Notes: generated from the sequence alone by a model not told the origin. Positions 1 to 8,525 are shown, counted from the first letter of the stretch. The stretch is 64,000 nt of DNA from Anabaena sp051781005 (GCF_051781005.1 NZ_JBPWOA010000006.1:1-64000), one strand, 5' to 3'. Program-made: numbers and translations.

Positions 1-46
1 TGTCATCCCGTCAGCTAATAACTAGTTAAATAAGCAAGATAAAAAT

Positions 47-526
47 ATGGATTCCGAACTTTATAAACAATCAATACAATACGAAAAATTAACTCAAATT
101 GTCTACCAACAAATCTTAAAAAAAGAAGGTGTAAATACCGTAGAAGTAGAACATAATATAAATCTTATTGGACGTTCAGGTGTTGAGCATCAAATTGATA
201 TACTTTGGAGATTTAAACAGGCAGGAATTGAGCATAAAGTCTTAATAGAGTGTAAAAATTATGCTTCCGCTATTAGCCTAGAAAAAGTGAGAAACTTTTT
301 CGCAGTTATGCATGACATTGGTAACTGTGTTGGTCTAATGGTTACGAAAAGTGGTTATCAAAGTGGTACAGTACAATTCGCTAAGTTTTATGGTATTGAG
401 TTAAAACTTCTGAACAAGCCAAATGATAATGACTGGAAAGGCAGAATCAAGGATATAGAGACAATTCCTACCATGAAATTCATAGTTAACACACCAGAAC
501 AACCAATAAAGTTGGAACTCTATATA
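47..526 (+). pseudogene. Mrr-like restriction endonuclease, 5' part (IS-interrupted)
   Basis: N-terminal part of a probable PD-(D/E)XK nuclease of the Mrr/restriction-endonuclease-like type. An Asp in HQIDILW (about residue 50) is followed by the E-x-K core of VLIECKNY, and then by a Rossmann-like stretch (FAVMHDIGNCVGLMVTKSGY) usual for the Mrr fold. The reading frame runs into an insertion sequence at 527 and stops inside it at 538, so the last three residues are IS-encoded. Removing both insertion sequences joins codons tat-ata at 521-526 in frame to aac-cca at 2926, restoring a protein of about 285 aa. The nuclease motifs lie wholly in this fragment, so a truncated product could still fold; activity is unknown. 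The exact substrate (methylated DNA or other) cannot be read from the sequence. Confidence 0.75.
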
Positions 527-1463
527 GAACCCATTTGACATCTTATAAGGTTCTGAATTAAGGTACTCCTGAGCATCTACAATTCAATGCTAATGGCGTA
601 TTCCAGCAACCTCACTGATGCAGAATGGGAAATTTTTGAACCCTTACTGCTTGAAATATTACCGACTAAGAAGCAGACTCGACCGAGCAACTGGACAAAG
701 CGAGAGATATTCAATGGAATTCTCTATCAAATGAAAAATGGGTGCAATTGGCAAGACTTACCCAAAGACTTCCCACCTTATTCCACCGTCTATTGGCACT
801 ACAAAGAGTGGCGAGCGGCTGGGGTATTTGAGGAATTGATGAGTGTCTTACATGGAAAAGTGCGTGAACAGGTAAAAAAAAACCGCAGTGGACGACGTTG
901 ATCATCATTGACTCCCAAGCAGTGAAAAATACCTGCAATGCCAGTGTAGAGTCGAAAGGTTTTTGTTTCTACAAAGCTACCAACGGTATTAAAAGGCATC
1001 TGGCTATTGACACCCTTGGGTTTCCCTTTTTTACCCACTGCACTCGCGCCAATGTCTCGGATGATGCCGGATTAATTGAGATGTTTACTCTCAACATCAA
1101 CTACTTCAAGTCAAAACCTCTCGATATTCCCAAGATCACTATCCTCCTAGATCATGGGTATCACCCAGAATATTTGACTCAGGAACTAGAGCGGATTTAC
1201 CCAGAGATCATGACCAAAATCCAGTTTCAACTTTCTACGAAACCCTCAAAACAAGAGAAAGCAGCACAAGGGAAATCTGGAGAGAGTTCCCGCAATCGCC
1301 AGATGGGTGATCGAACGCTCCAATGCTTGGATGGAGCGTTGTAAAATTCTGGTTAAGAACTTTGAACGAACCCTCGCTGGTGCCGCTGCCAAACTTAACC
1401 TCTGCTTTATCAGGTTAATGATTAAGAGGCTTGCAGTCCCTTCCTAAGATGTCAAATGGGTTC
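527..1463 (+). mobile_element. Insertion sequence, IS5-like (IS427-type), 937 bp
   Basis: Perfect 19-bp terminal inverted repeats, GAACCCATTTGACATCTTA at 527-545 and its complement at 1445-1463. They are flanked by TATA at 523-526 and 1464-1467, which I read as a 4-bp target duplication because counting one copy restores the reading frame of the interrupted nuclease gene. The element carries one transposase split over two frames in the arrangement typical of IS427-like members of the IS5 family. The ends could instead be set at TA, giving a 23-bp repeat, but then the host gene would not be restored in frame. Confidence 0.85.
587..1447 (+). pseudogene. IS5-family transposase, two-frame and additionally frameshifted
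   Basis: The first frame (587-901) gives the helix-turn-helix half, with LTDAEWEIFEPLL and NGCNWQDLPKDFPPYSTVYW, both typical of IS5/IS427 OrfA. The second frame (from 898, -1 relative to the first) gives the DDE half, with MIIIDSQAVKNT holding the first Asp. A run of nine A at 874-882 lies in the overlap and fits programmed -1 slippage. A second disruption looks accidental. Near 1278-1290 the frame shifts by about one extra base, so the conserved end (RWVIERSNAWMERCK to AVPS) is found only in another frame, ending at 1447. Without that shift the C-terminal glutamate motif is lost, so this copy is probably inactive. Confidence 0.8.
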
Positions 1464-1470
1464 TATAAAC

Positions 1471-2922
1471 CAATACCTTAGCCAAAAAAAGAGTATGAAG
1501 AGAGAGGGCTGATGTAGTAGAGTTATTGTCTTCCACAACGACAACTCAAAAGCCACATACAGCCCATGTTCGACATCCTAACACTGTTGCAATGCCTGCT
1601 ACCAGAAATAAAAGTGACGACAATGCGTCAGTTGAGTCAGATCATCATGGCCATGTTAGCCATGAGCGGGCGAGTCACAATGTTGGGAATATCCCGTTGG
1701 GCAGGAACTGGTGGTAGTTATCGGACGGTGATAAGATTTTTTCAGACAGTCATACCCTGGGCAACAGTATTCTGGGTATTTTTTCGTCGGCATTTGTTTT
1801 GTCCAAAAGATGTTTATCTGTTGGCAGGAGATGAAGTAGTAATAAGCAAAGCCGGGAAAAAAACATATGGATTAGATAGGTTCTTTTCCAGTCTAGTGAG
1901 CAAACCGATATCTGGACTATCTTTTTTTACTTTATCATTAGTAAGTGTGGAAAAAAGACAGTCATTTCCAATTCAGATAGAACAGGTAATAAAGAGCAAT
2001 GTAGAAAAAAGTAGTGTATCACCAAGCCCAGAAATAAAATCTCCAGAAAAACGGGGAAGAGGACGACCAAAAGGGAGTAAGAATAAAAACAAAAAAGAGG
2101 TAATTTTCACATCTGAATTACTAAGAATTAAGAAGATGATTAATGAGCTATTCAAGTTAATAGCTAACTTTATTCCCCTCACTTACTTAGTATTAGATGG
2201 TCATTTTGGAAACAATAATGCCTTGCAAATGGCGCGGCAGGTTAACTTGCACATAATTTCCAAGTTACGCCATGATACAGCATTATATATACCTTACCAC
2301 AATCCTGACCCTAATCATCGTTCACGTCGTAAATACGGAGAGAAGTTGGACTGGCGTAATATTCCTGGGGCATATTTGCTTCAAAGTAGTCTTGAAGAAG
2401 ATATTAAAACCGATACTTATCAAGTGACTCTACTGCACAAAGAGTTTGCTCAGTCCCTAAACGTAGTTATTTTGGTAAAAACTAATATCAAGACCAATGC
2501 TCGTAGTCATATGATTCTATTTTCTAGTGACCTAGATTTGTCGTATGAGAAGATAATTGACTACTACAAACTGCGTTTTCAAATCGAGTTTAATTTTCGT
2601 GATGCCAAGCAATTTTGGGGATTAGAAGATTTTATGAATCAAAGTCAAATTACGGTGACTAATGCGGCTAATCTTTCTTTTTTCATGGTCAACTTATCCC
2701 ATTATCTTTTAGCTCAGTTCCGTCAAGATAATCCTGGTTCTGGCATTGTTGATTTGAAGGCTTACTACCGTGGTTTTCGTTATGTTCGTGAAATGTTAAA
2801 AATGCTTCCAGAATAACCAGAGCCTATTTTATTAGCCCAGATTTTTGCCCAGCTTACTTCTCTTGGTCGTATTCACAATACTTCTACAGCCGTTGAACCC
2901 TCGTAATTTGGCTAAGGTATTG
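1471..2922 (+). mobile_element. Insertion sequence with IS4-like transposase, 1452 bp
   Basis: Terminal inverted repeats of 16 bp, CAATACCTTAGCCAAA at 1471-1486 and its complement at 2907-2922, flanked by a 6-bp direct repeat ATAAAC at 1465-1470 and 2923-2928. The left target copy overlaps the target duplication of the neighbouring IS5-like element, so the two elements sit with only seven bases between their ends. Family naming is from the transposase signature only; a 6-bp duplication is shorter than classical IS4. Confidence 0.85.
1566..2906 (+). pseudogene. IS4-like DDE transposase with premature stop
   Basis: The frame from 1566 gives 416 residues. The first Asp of the DDE set is in LLAGDEVVISKAGKK and the second in LVLDGHFGNNNA. 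The C-terminal YKLRFQIEFNFRDAK matches the Y-x2-R-x3-E-x6-K signature of IS4-type enzymes. A basic low-complexity linker (KRGRGRPKGSKNKNKK) sits between the first two motifs. The frame is closed by TAA at 2814, yet the same frame stays open with sensible sequence (PEPILLAQIFAQLTSLGRI) to the next stop at 2904-2906, just inside the right inverted repeat. I therefore read 2814 as a nonsense mutation (CAA to TAA would do). The catalytic residues lie before it, so some activity cannot be excluded. Confidence 0.8.
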
Positions 2923-3303
2923 ATAAACCCAACTGATGAGCAAAATAAACGTCTAGATGTACTTGAAAAGTCAGATTTATTGCACATACCATCAGATTCA
3001 AATTTCTGTCTTCTAGACAAAGATGGAGCAGTATGTACAGAACAAATGCAATGGTGGCTACCCAAAAATTTGGATTTGCTAGAGAAAGAGGATGGTCGTA
3101 TTTATGAAGAAATCATCCCCTTAAAAGAGAAATATGTTTTAGTTAATGGACAAGAGCTAGTTAAGATTAATGAAATCAAAGTTTCTTATTATGTTCACTC
3201 ATTAAGTGACGAAATAATAATACATGGAAAAGAAGTGATAGAGGCTGTATTAAAAGATTTTGGCACAGATGAAGCTGAATACTTTAAGCGTATAGATGAT
3301 TAA
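2923..3303 (+). pseudogene. Mrr-like nuclease gene, 3' part
   Basis: The remaining 3' part of the gene that starts at 47. The frame opens directly at the right target duplication of the IS4-like element with INPTDEQNKRLDV and runs to TAA at 3301-3303, about 127 residues rich in charged and beta-forming segments. No catalytic motif is visible here; it is probably the C-terminal accessory domain. It has no start codon of its own close to a ribosome site, so it is unlikely to be translated unless from read-through out of the IS. The junction with the 5' part is exact in frame after removal of 1458 bp (IS4-like element plus one target copy) and of the IS5-like element. Confidence 0.7.
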
Positions 3304-3492
3304 TGCTATCTCTCATTTCAGTAGTCTAGGTTAGCCTTAATAACACAGCAAAAATTTAATTTTTAAACTTGTGAGGTGATTAAAATAAATAATCTTCCCA
3401 AACGTACAAAGATAACAACCTATTTGAAGAAAAATCTAATTTTTTAGTCTTAACAGTTATAAAACAACCACTGCCTCAAATTTCCTTGCCTA

Positions 3493-3711
3493 TCAACGAT
3501 GTGTAAACGCTTTTTTCTCTGTTAGTGCCTTTCCTAAAATGGCAGCAGCTTCAAAAGAATCATATAAGCCTTAACTTGCTACTTTGTTATGAGTATCTAA
3601 TGGGACTAAACCTGATTTCTTCAAAAATTCAGATACTATAAAATCTAGTAGTAATAGTTGGTCAGAATGAGATAATTCCTTAAGCAAGGGGACAGATTCA
3701 GTAAGCGGCAT
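3493..3711 (-). pseudogene. Decayed small antitoxin-like gene
   Basis: On the minus strand an ATG at 3711 opens a 46-codon frame (MPLTESVPLLKELSHSDQLL...) closed by TAA at 3571-3573. The same frame continues without a gap to a second stop at 3493-3495 with LYDSFEAAAILGKALTEKK. From memory, the pairing of an N-terminal 'SLSHADKL'-like helix with a C-terminal 'SPYDSFEAA..L..AL' block is typical of a small cyanobacterial protein family often found beside toxin genes. Here the expected linker is replaced by a stop. I infer a nonsense-inactivated relic; no toxin partner is visible. The remaining bases of the 3304-3785 spacer show nothing I recognise. Confidence 0.4.
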
Positions 3712-3785
3712 AAATGTAGAGGTTTAATGAATTTGAGTTACATCTATTTTAAATTATGCGTAATTCCTAACTCAACAATAAAAAT

Positions 3786-4280
3786 ATGGAACTATACTTA
3801 ATTCGTCATGGTATCGCCGAAGAGCATCAATTAGGGCTAAAAGATGAAGAGCGTAAGCTAACCAAGGAAGGAAGACAAAAAACTGAAAAAGTAGCCCAAA
3901 GATTAGTAAAACTAGATTTACACTTTGATTTAATCCTTAGCAGTCCCCTCGTCCGCGCCCAGCAAACCGCAGAAATCCTCATTACGGCTGGACTGAGTTC
4001 ACAGTTAGAAGAATCGCACCACCTCAGCCCAGAAGGTAACATTAACAATTGGCTAAAAGAATGGTTTGAACCGAGAAATTATACTCACTCAACCCGACTA
4101 GCATTGGTGGGACATGAGCCTAATTTGAGCAATTGGGCAGAAAATCTGCTTTGGGGAGAAGCAAAAGAGCGCCTCGTCCTGAAAAAAGCAGGTATGATTG
4201 GGATAAAACTACCAGAAATAGGATCTCCTCTGGGTTGTAGTCAGTTGTTCTTGTTGATACCACCCAAGTACCTGCCATAA
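3786..4280 (+). CDS. sixA: Phosphohistidine phosphatase SixA
   Basis: A 164-aa single-domain histidine phosphatase of the phosphoglycerate-mutase-like superfamily, normal SixA size. The N-terminus MELYLIRHGIAEE carries the RHG signature (R7, H8, G9). The second catalytic histidine is in ALVGHEPNLS (H110), and ILSSPLVRAQQTAEIL supplies the conserved Arg region. Family members remove phosphate from histidine-phosphotransfer proteins or related phosphohistidines in the cytoplasm; the cognate partner here is unknown. It lies 112 bp upstream of gltA on the same strand and could be co-transcribed. The start is the ATG that places RHG at residue 7, as usual for the family. Confidence 0.88.
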   Translation: MELYLIRHGIAEEHQLGLKDEERKLTKEGRQKTEKVAQRLVKLDLHFDLILSSPLVRAQQTAEILITAGLSSQLEESHHLSPEGNINNWLKEWFEPRNYTHSTRLALVGHEPNLSNWAENLLWGEAKERLVLKKAGMIGIKLPEIGSPLGCSQLFLLIPPKYLP

Positions 4281-4392
4281 CAGTTTTTCAACCTTTCGCA
4301 TAGAATAGTTGTTAGATCGGCAACTGTTACGGTGAAAATAACCTCTGGTAAGTTAGCGTGATCAGATATTTCACAAAGCAAATGGTGTTGCC

Positions 4393-5529
4393 ATGACGGT
4401 GTGCGAATACAAGCCTGGTTTAGAAGGTATTCCCGCAGCCCAATCGAGTATCAGTTATGTAGATGGGCAAAAAGGAATACTAGAATATCGTGGCATTCGG
4501 ATTGAGGAATTAGCAGAAAAAAGTACGTTCATAGAAACTGCTTATCTCTTAATCTGGGGTGAATTGCCAAGCAAAGAAGAATTGGAAGCGTTTGAGCATG
4601 AAATTCGCTACCACAGACGAATTAAATATCGCATTCGGGACATGATGAAATGCTTTCCTGAAAGCGGTCATCCAATGGATGCGTTGCAAGCTTCTGCTGC
4701 TGCATTAGGGTTATTTTATTCTCGACGTGACTTACATAATCCAGTTTACATTCGAGATGCTGTAGTGCGCTTAATGGCAACTATTCCCACAATGGTAGCA
4801 GCGTTCCAGTTAATGCGACAAGGTAATGATCCAGTTAAGCCTCGCGATGACTTGGATTATTCTGCCAACTTCTTGTATATGCTCAATGAGAAAGAGCCAG
4901 ATCCTTTAGCTGCAAGGATTTTTGACATCTGCTTGATTCTGCACGTCGAGCATACAATGAATGCTTCTACCTTCAGTGCCAGGGTGACAGCTTCTACCTT
5001 AACTGACCCCTATGCGGTGGTTGCTAGTGCGGTGGGTACTTTAGGCGGCCCCCTGCATGGTGGAGCTAACGAAGAAGTAATTCAGATGTTGGAAGAAATT
5101 GGTTGTGTGGATAATGTCCGTCCTTATGTAGATGATCTTCTGCAACGTAAAGCGAAGATTATGGGCTTTGGCCATCGTGTCTACAAAGTGAAAGATCCAC
5201 GGGCGACAATCTTGCAAAACTTGGCGGAGCAGTTGTTTGATAAATTTGGCTACGACAAGTACTATGAAGTTGCCCAAGAAATGGAACGGGTAATGGCCGA
5301 AAAGGTTGGCAGCAAAGGGGTTTATCCCAATGTTGACTTTTATTCTGGTTTGGTGTACCGAAAAATGGGGATTCCTACGGACTTGTTTACACCTGTTTTT
5401 GCGATTGCACGTGTGGCTGGTTGGTTAGCACACTGGAAAGAACAACTCGCAGAAAACCGGATTTTCCGTCCTACTCAAATTTACAACGGTCGTCACGAAG
5501 TTCCTTACCTTCCCATGGATCAACGTTAA
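4393..5529 (+). CDS. gltA: Citrate synthase
   Basis: A 378-aa protein, full length for bacterial type citrate synthases. It condenses oxaloacetate with acetyl-CoA to citrate, feeding 2-oxoglutarate synthesis for nitrogen assimilation in cyanobacteria. The catalytic residues are visible: H222 in LGGPLHGGANEEV, H261 in IMGFGHRVYK and D315 in YPNVDFYSG. The N-terminal YKPGLEGIPAAQSSISYVDG is the usual start of the family. The spacer to sixA shows no strong terminator. Downstream a 510-bp repeat-bearing spacer separates it from the ndh operon. Methylcitrate synthase is a close relative, but the chromosomal setting and sequence fit citrate synthase. Confidence 0.95.
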   Translation: MTVCEYKPGLEGIPAAQSSISYVDGQKGILEYRGIRIEELAEKSTFIETAYLLIWGELPSKEELEAFEHEIRYHRRIKYRIRDMMKCFPESGHPMDALQASAAALGLFYSRRDLHNPVYIRDAVVRLMATIPTMVAAFQLMRQGNDPVKPRDDLDYSANFLYMLNEKEPDPLAARIFDICLILHVEHTMNASTFSARVTASTLTDPYAVVASAVGTLGGPLHGGANEEVIQMLEEIGCVDNVRPYVDDLLQRKAKIMGFGHRVYKVKDPRATILQNLAEQLFDKFGYDKYYEVAQEMERVMAEKVGSKGVYPNVDFYSGLVYRKMGIPTDLFTPVFAIARVAGWLAHWKEQLAENRIFRPTQIYNGRHEVPYLPMDQR

Positions 5530-5910
5530 CTAAGAAACCAATTTTAGATTTTGGATTTGGGATTCATGCCAATAGATGGACAGATTCATAACTGTCATCT
5601 GTCTTATCTATTAGGCTTGCAGTCAAAAATCTCAAATCGAGAATCTTAAATTGGCATTGTCATCACATCCCCCAGTGATGGAAAATCAGACAATTTCCAT
5701 AGATTAGAAACCCGTTACCAAAAGGGAAGCGGCTAATTTGTATTGTCTGGGGAGGCAGGTGACAGGGAATAGGGAACAGCAAAATGGCAAGAAGAACAGA
5801 AATCTTAATCCCAGTCCTCAATTCCTAGTATTAGCCAAATTCAATCCCAACCATAAGTAGAAGTTGTCTCTTGGTTCACAGGGCAAAAACCATCCAAGGA
5901 TATACTAAAC
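5530..5910. other. Spacer with degenerate repeats, gltA to ndhA
   Basis: No convincing gene. AT-rich repeats resembling those in the ndh operon occur near 5548-5570 (TTAGATTTTGGATTT) and in inverted sense near 5625-5650. A GGGAGGCAGGTGACAGGGAAT-like segment, close to heptamer repeats elsewhere in the window, lies at about 5750. The ndhA promoter should lie in the last 200 bp, but I cannot place it. Confidence 0.5.
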
Positions 5911-6027
5911 ATGGGAATTGGCAACAAATCTACAATCAGGCATCATCTCAACAGAGATTATCAACCAGTGAATCTAGAGTTATTAACTCAACTAATAGTT
6001 AAAATTCACCGTGACTTGACGACTTAA
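5911..6027 (+). CDS. Possible 38-aa leader ORF before ndhA
   Basis: ATG at 5911 to TAA at 6025-6027, 38 codons (begins MGIGNKSTIRHHLNRDY), ending 12 bp before the ndhA start. No similarity recognised and no clear ribosome site. It may simply be chance in the ndhA leader; its only support is position and an open frame. Confidence 0.2.
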   Translation: MGIGNKSTIRHHLNRDYQPVNLELLTQLIVKIHRDLTT

Positions 6028-6039
6028 AGAGTAGCAAAA

Positions 6040-7158
6040 ATGAATGCAGGAATTGACCTCCAAGGAACTTTTATTCAATCTGTCCGGGATTTAGGAATAC
6101 CACCAGGGGCGGCCAAAGCGATTTGGATGCCGTTACCAATGATCCTGATGCTGATTGGTGCAACAGTAGGAGTACTGGTTGCTACCTGGTTAGAACGGAA
6201 AATTTCTGCTGCTGCACAGCAACGGATTGGCCCAGAATTCCAAGGGCCTTTTGGGTTGCTTGTACCTGTAGCGGATGGTCTGAAGCTAATCTTTAAAGAA
6301 GATATCGTCCCCGCCAAAGCAGACCGCTGGCTGTTTACCCTCGGACCGATAATTGTAGTAATTCCGGTATTTTTGTCATTTCTGATTGTTCCCTTTGGGG
6401 AAAATATCGTCATTACCAACGTGGGAATGGGGGTATTTTTGTGGATTGCTTTGTCTAGTATTCAGCCCATTGGCTTATTAATGGCTGGCTACGCATCTAA
6501 TAATAAATACTCCCTATTGGGGGGTTTGCGGGCAGCAGCGCAGTCAATCAGTTATGAAATTCCTTTGGCGTTGAGTGTATTAGCGATCGCAATGATGTCT
6601 AATAGCCTCAGCACAGTTGATATCGTCAACCAGCAATCTCATTTTGGCATTTTGGGTTGGAACATTTGGCGACAACCACTTGGTTTCATCATCTTTTGGA
6701 TTGCAGCCCTAGCTGAATGTGAACGCTTACCCTTTGACTTACCCGAAGCAGAAGAAGAACTAGTAGCAGGGTATCAGACTGAATACTCCGGGATGAAATT
6801 CGGTCTATTTTACTTAGGTTCTTACATTAACTTGATACTTTCTTCCCTCCTAGTAGCAATTTTGTATCTAGGTGGTTGGCATTTTCCTATTCCCGTCAGC
6901 CTCATAGGTGATTGGCTGGGAGTCAGTGACACAAACCCTGTTTTACAGGTAGTAACTGCCTCTTTAGGTATCACTATGACCGTACTCAAAGCTTACTTCC
7001 TGGTATTTATCGCCATCCTCATCCGTTGGACACTACCACGGGTACGGATTGACCAATTGTTAGATTTAGGATGGAAATTCTTGCTGCCAGTTGGTTTGGT
7101 TAATCTCCTATTAACCGCCGCCCTGAAATTAGCCTTTCCTGTCGCCTTCGGTGGATAA
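6040..7158 (+). CDS. ndhA: NDH-1 subunit 1 (NdhA)
   Basis: A 372-aa, highly hydrophobic protein with about eight to nine membrane segments, the NuoH/ND1 homologue that links the membrane arm to the connecting domain of photosynthetic NDH-1 near the quinone site. Family hallmarks are LERKISAAAQQRIGPEFQGPFG near residues 51-72, the quinone-cavity loop around AECERLPFDLPEAEEELVAG and YSGMKFGLFYLGSY. It heads the ndhA-ndhI-ndhG-ndhE order typical of cyanobacteria and plastids. NDH-1 works in thylakoid membranes in respiration and cyclic electron flow. The stop is followed by an inverted repeat in the spacer to ndhI. Confidence 0.97.
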   Translation: MNAGIDLQGTFIQSVRDLGIPPGAAKAIWMPLPMILMLIGATVGVLVATWLERKISAAAQQRIGPEFQGPFGLLVPVADGLKLIFKEDIVPAKADRWLFTLGPIIVVIPVFLSFLIVPFGENIVITNVGMGVFLWIALSSIQPIGLLMAGYASNNKYSLLGGLRAAAQSISYEIPLALSVLAIAMMSNSLSTVDIVNQQSHFGILGWNIWRQPLGFIIFWIAALAECERLPFDLPEAEEELVAGYQTEYSGMKFGLFYLGSYINLILSSLLVAILYLGGWHFPIPVSLIGDWLGVSDTNPVLQVVTASLGITMTVLKAYFLVFIAILIRWTLPRVRIDQLLDLGWKFLLPVGLVNLLLTAALKLAFPVAFGG

Positions 7159-7161
7159 GGA

Positions 7162-7220
7162 AATTTTAGATTTTAGATTTTGGATTGAATCTTAAATCTA
7201 AAATCCAAAATCCAAAATTG
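7162..7220. repeat. Imperfect inverted repeat in ndhA-ndhI spacer
   Basis: Left arm AATTTTAGATTTTAGATTTT with near 7-bp periodicity faces a right arm of AAATCTAAAATCC- and AAAATCC-type units. Together they could form a hairpin with arms of about 25 nt and a short loop in the polycistronic mRNA. No T-run follows, so it does not look like a simple terminator; it may act in mRNA processing or be inert repeat. Confidence 0.7.
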
Positions 7221-7242
7221 AAAAGAGTGAGAGACACAAACA

Positions 7243-7827
7243 ATGCTAAAGTTCCTCAAACAAGTTGGTGATTACGCCAAAGAAGCAGTACAATCGGCTC
7301 GTTATATTGGTCAGGGGCTTTCTGTCACCTTTGACCACATGCAGCGCCGTCCAGTCACCGTCCAGTATCCCTACGAAAAATTGATTCCAGGGGAAAGGTT
7401 TCGCGGTAGAATTCACTACGAATTTGACAAGTGTATCGCTTGTGAAGTTTGTGTTCGCGTCTGTCCCATTAACCTTCCTGTAGTCGATTGGGAATTTGAC
7501 AAAGCTACCAAGAAGAAAAAGCTCAATCACTACAGTATTGACTTTGGAGTTTGTATCTTCTGCGGTAACTGTGTGGAATACTGCCCAACAAACTGTTTAT
7601 CCATGACAGAAGAATATGAACTTGCTACGTATGATCGCCACGAATTAAACTATGACAGCGTAGCATTAGGACGACTGCCTTACAAAGTTACAGACGATCC
7701 AATGGTGACACCACTGCGCGAACTAGTTTACCTACCTAAAGGCGTTATGGAACCCCACGGTGTACCCGCAGATGCACCTCGTGCTGGTTCTCGTCCAGAA
7801 GACCTTGTAGAAAATGGTAATGGGTAA
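7243..7827 (+). CDS. ndhI: NDH-1 subunit I, 2x[4Fe-4S] ferredoxin-like (NdhI)
   Basis: A 194-aa iron-sulfur subunit of the peripheral arm. Two ferredoxin-type cluster motifs are complete: C64-x2-C67-x2-C70-x3-C74P (CIACEVCVRVCP) and C104-x2-C107-x2-C110-x3-C114P (CIFCGNCVEYCP). These clusters carry electrons toward the quinone site, in NDH-1 from ferredoxin. The N-terminal MLKFLKQVGDYAKEAVQSAR is the usual cyanobacterial amphipathic start. The last codons (NGNG, stop at 7825) fall inside a 7-bp tandem repeat, so the extreme C-terminus is repeat-derived. It sits between ndhA and ndhG on the same strand. Confidence 0.97.
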   Translation: MLKFLKQVGDYAKEAVQSARYIGQGLSVTFDHMQRRPVTVQYPYEKLIPGERFRGRIHYEFDKCIACEVCVRVCPINLPVVDWEFDKATKKKKLNHYSIDFGVCIFCGNCVEYCPTNCLSMTEEYELATYDRHELNYDSVALGRLPYKVTDDPMVTPLRELVYLPKGVMEPHGVPADAPRAGSRPEDLVENGNG

Positions 7828-7850
7828 TAGGTAATAGGTAATGGGTAATC
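7816..7850. repeat. Five-copy 7-bp tandem repeat overlapping ndhI stop
   Basis: Five uninterrupted units of GGTAAT(G/A/C) fill 7816-7850. The ndhI stop codon is in the second unit. Shortly downstream (about 7860-7876) CCAATTACCTGTTACC is a complementary variant, so the spacer can fold on itself. This is the short tandemly repeated sequence type known from heterocyst-forming cyanobacteria. Confidence 0.85.
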
Positions 7851-7913
7851 AAGATTTTTTCCAATTACCTGTTACCAGTGAGCATTTATCAAACATCAAA
7901 AGGATCAAAAAAA

Positions 7914-8525
7914 GTGAATCTAGCGGAAGGAGTACAGGTTGTTTCATTTGGCATACTGGCTGTGATGATGATTGGTGCAGCACTAGGTGTAGTGCTGTTT
8001 TCTAACATCGTCTATTCTGCCTTTTTGCTGGGGGGTGTATTCATCAGTATGTCAGGACTCTATCTGTTGCTAAATGGTGATTTTGTAGCATCAGCACAGA
8101 TTCTGATTTATGTTGGTGCGATTAACGTGCTGATTTTGTTTGCCATTATGTTGGTTAACAAACGCCAAGATTTCTCACCTTTACCCAGTGCTGGGTTGCG
8201 GAAAGTAGTCACAGGTATTGTAAGTATAGGATTATTTGCCCTATTGAGTACGATGGTACTGGCAACTCCTTGGGCTTATTCCTCTGTTCCTGTGGCTGGT
8301 GAAAGTTCTATAGTTGTGATTGGTGAACATTTTTTCACTGACTTTTTGCTACCCTTTGAGTTGGCTTCTATTTTGTTGTTAATGGCAATGGTAGGAGCAA
8401 TTATTTTGGCACGTCGGGAATATTTACCAGACGAATCAGACTCTTCTCAACTACAACAATCTATCTTAACTTTGCCAGAACGCCCCAGAGAACTGGTATC
8501 AACCAGTACTGGAACTGAGGACTAG
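7914..8525 (+). CDS. ndhG: NDH-1 subunit 6 (NdhG)
   Basis: A NuoJ/ND6-type membrane subunit with five predicted membrane segments. Its core LNGDFVASAQILIYVGAINVL contains the unusual helix region conserved in the family. I start it at GTG 7914 (VNLAEGVQVVSFGIL), because NdhG proteins begin at MNLAEGVQ and AAGGA lies at a workable distance upstream. The longer frame from GTG 7878 adds MSIYQTSKGSKK, which is encoded partly by repeat sequence and has no family support. This start gives 203 aa. The C-terminal codons after the conserved region again run into a heptamer repeat tract. Its job is proton pumping in the NDH-1 membrane arm. Confidence 0.95.
   Translation: MNLAEGVQVVSFGILAVMMIGAALGVVLFSNIVYSAFLLGGVFISMSGLYLLLNGDFVASAQILIYVGAINVLILFAIMLVNKRQDFSPLPSAGLRKVVTGIVSIGLFALLSTMVLATPWAYSSVPVAGESSIVVIGEHFFTDFLLPFELASILLLMAMVGAIILARREYLPDESDSSQLQQSILTLPERPRELVSTSTGTED

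Noticed and set aside
711..1038. Two minus-strand frames inside the IS5-like element
   Set aside because: Antisense shadows of the transposase halves.
7878..7913. Upstream GTG start for ndhG
   Set aside because: Adds 12 residues without family support from DNA next to a repeat tract; GTG at 7914 gives the conserved N-terminus.
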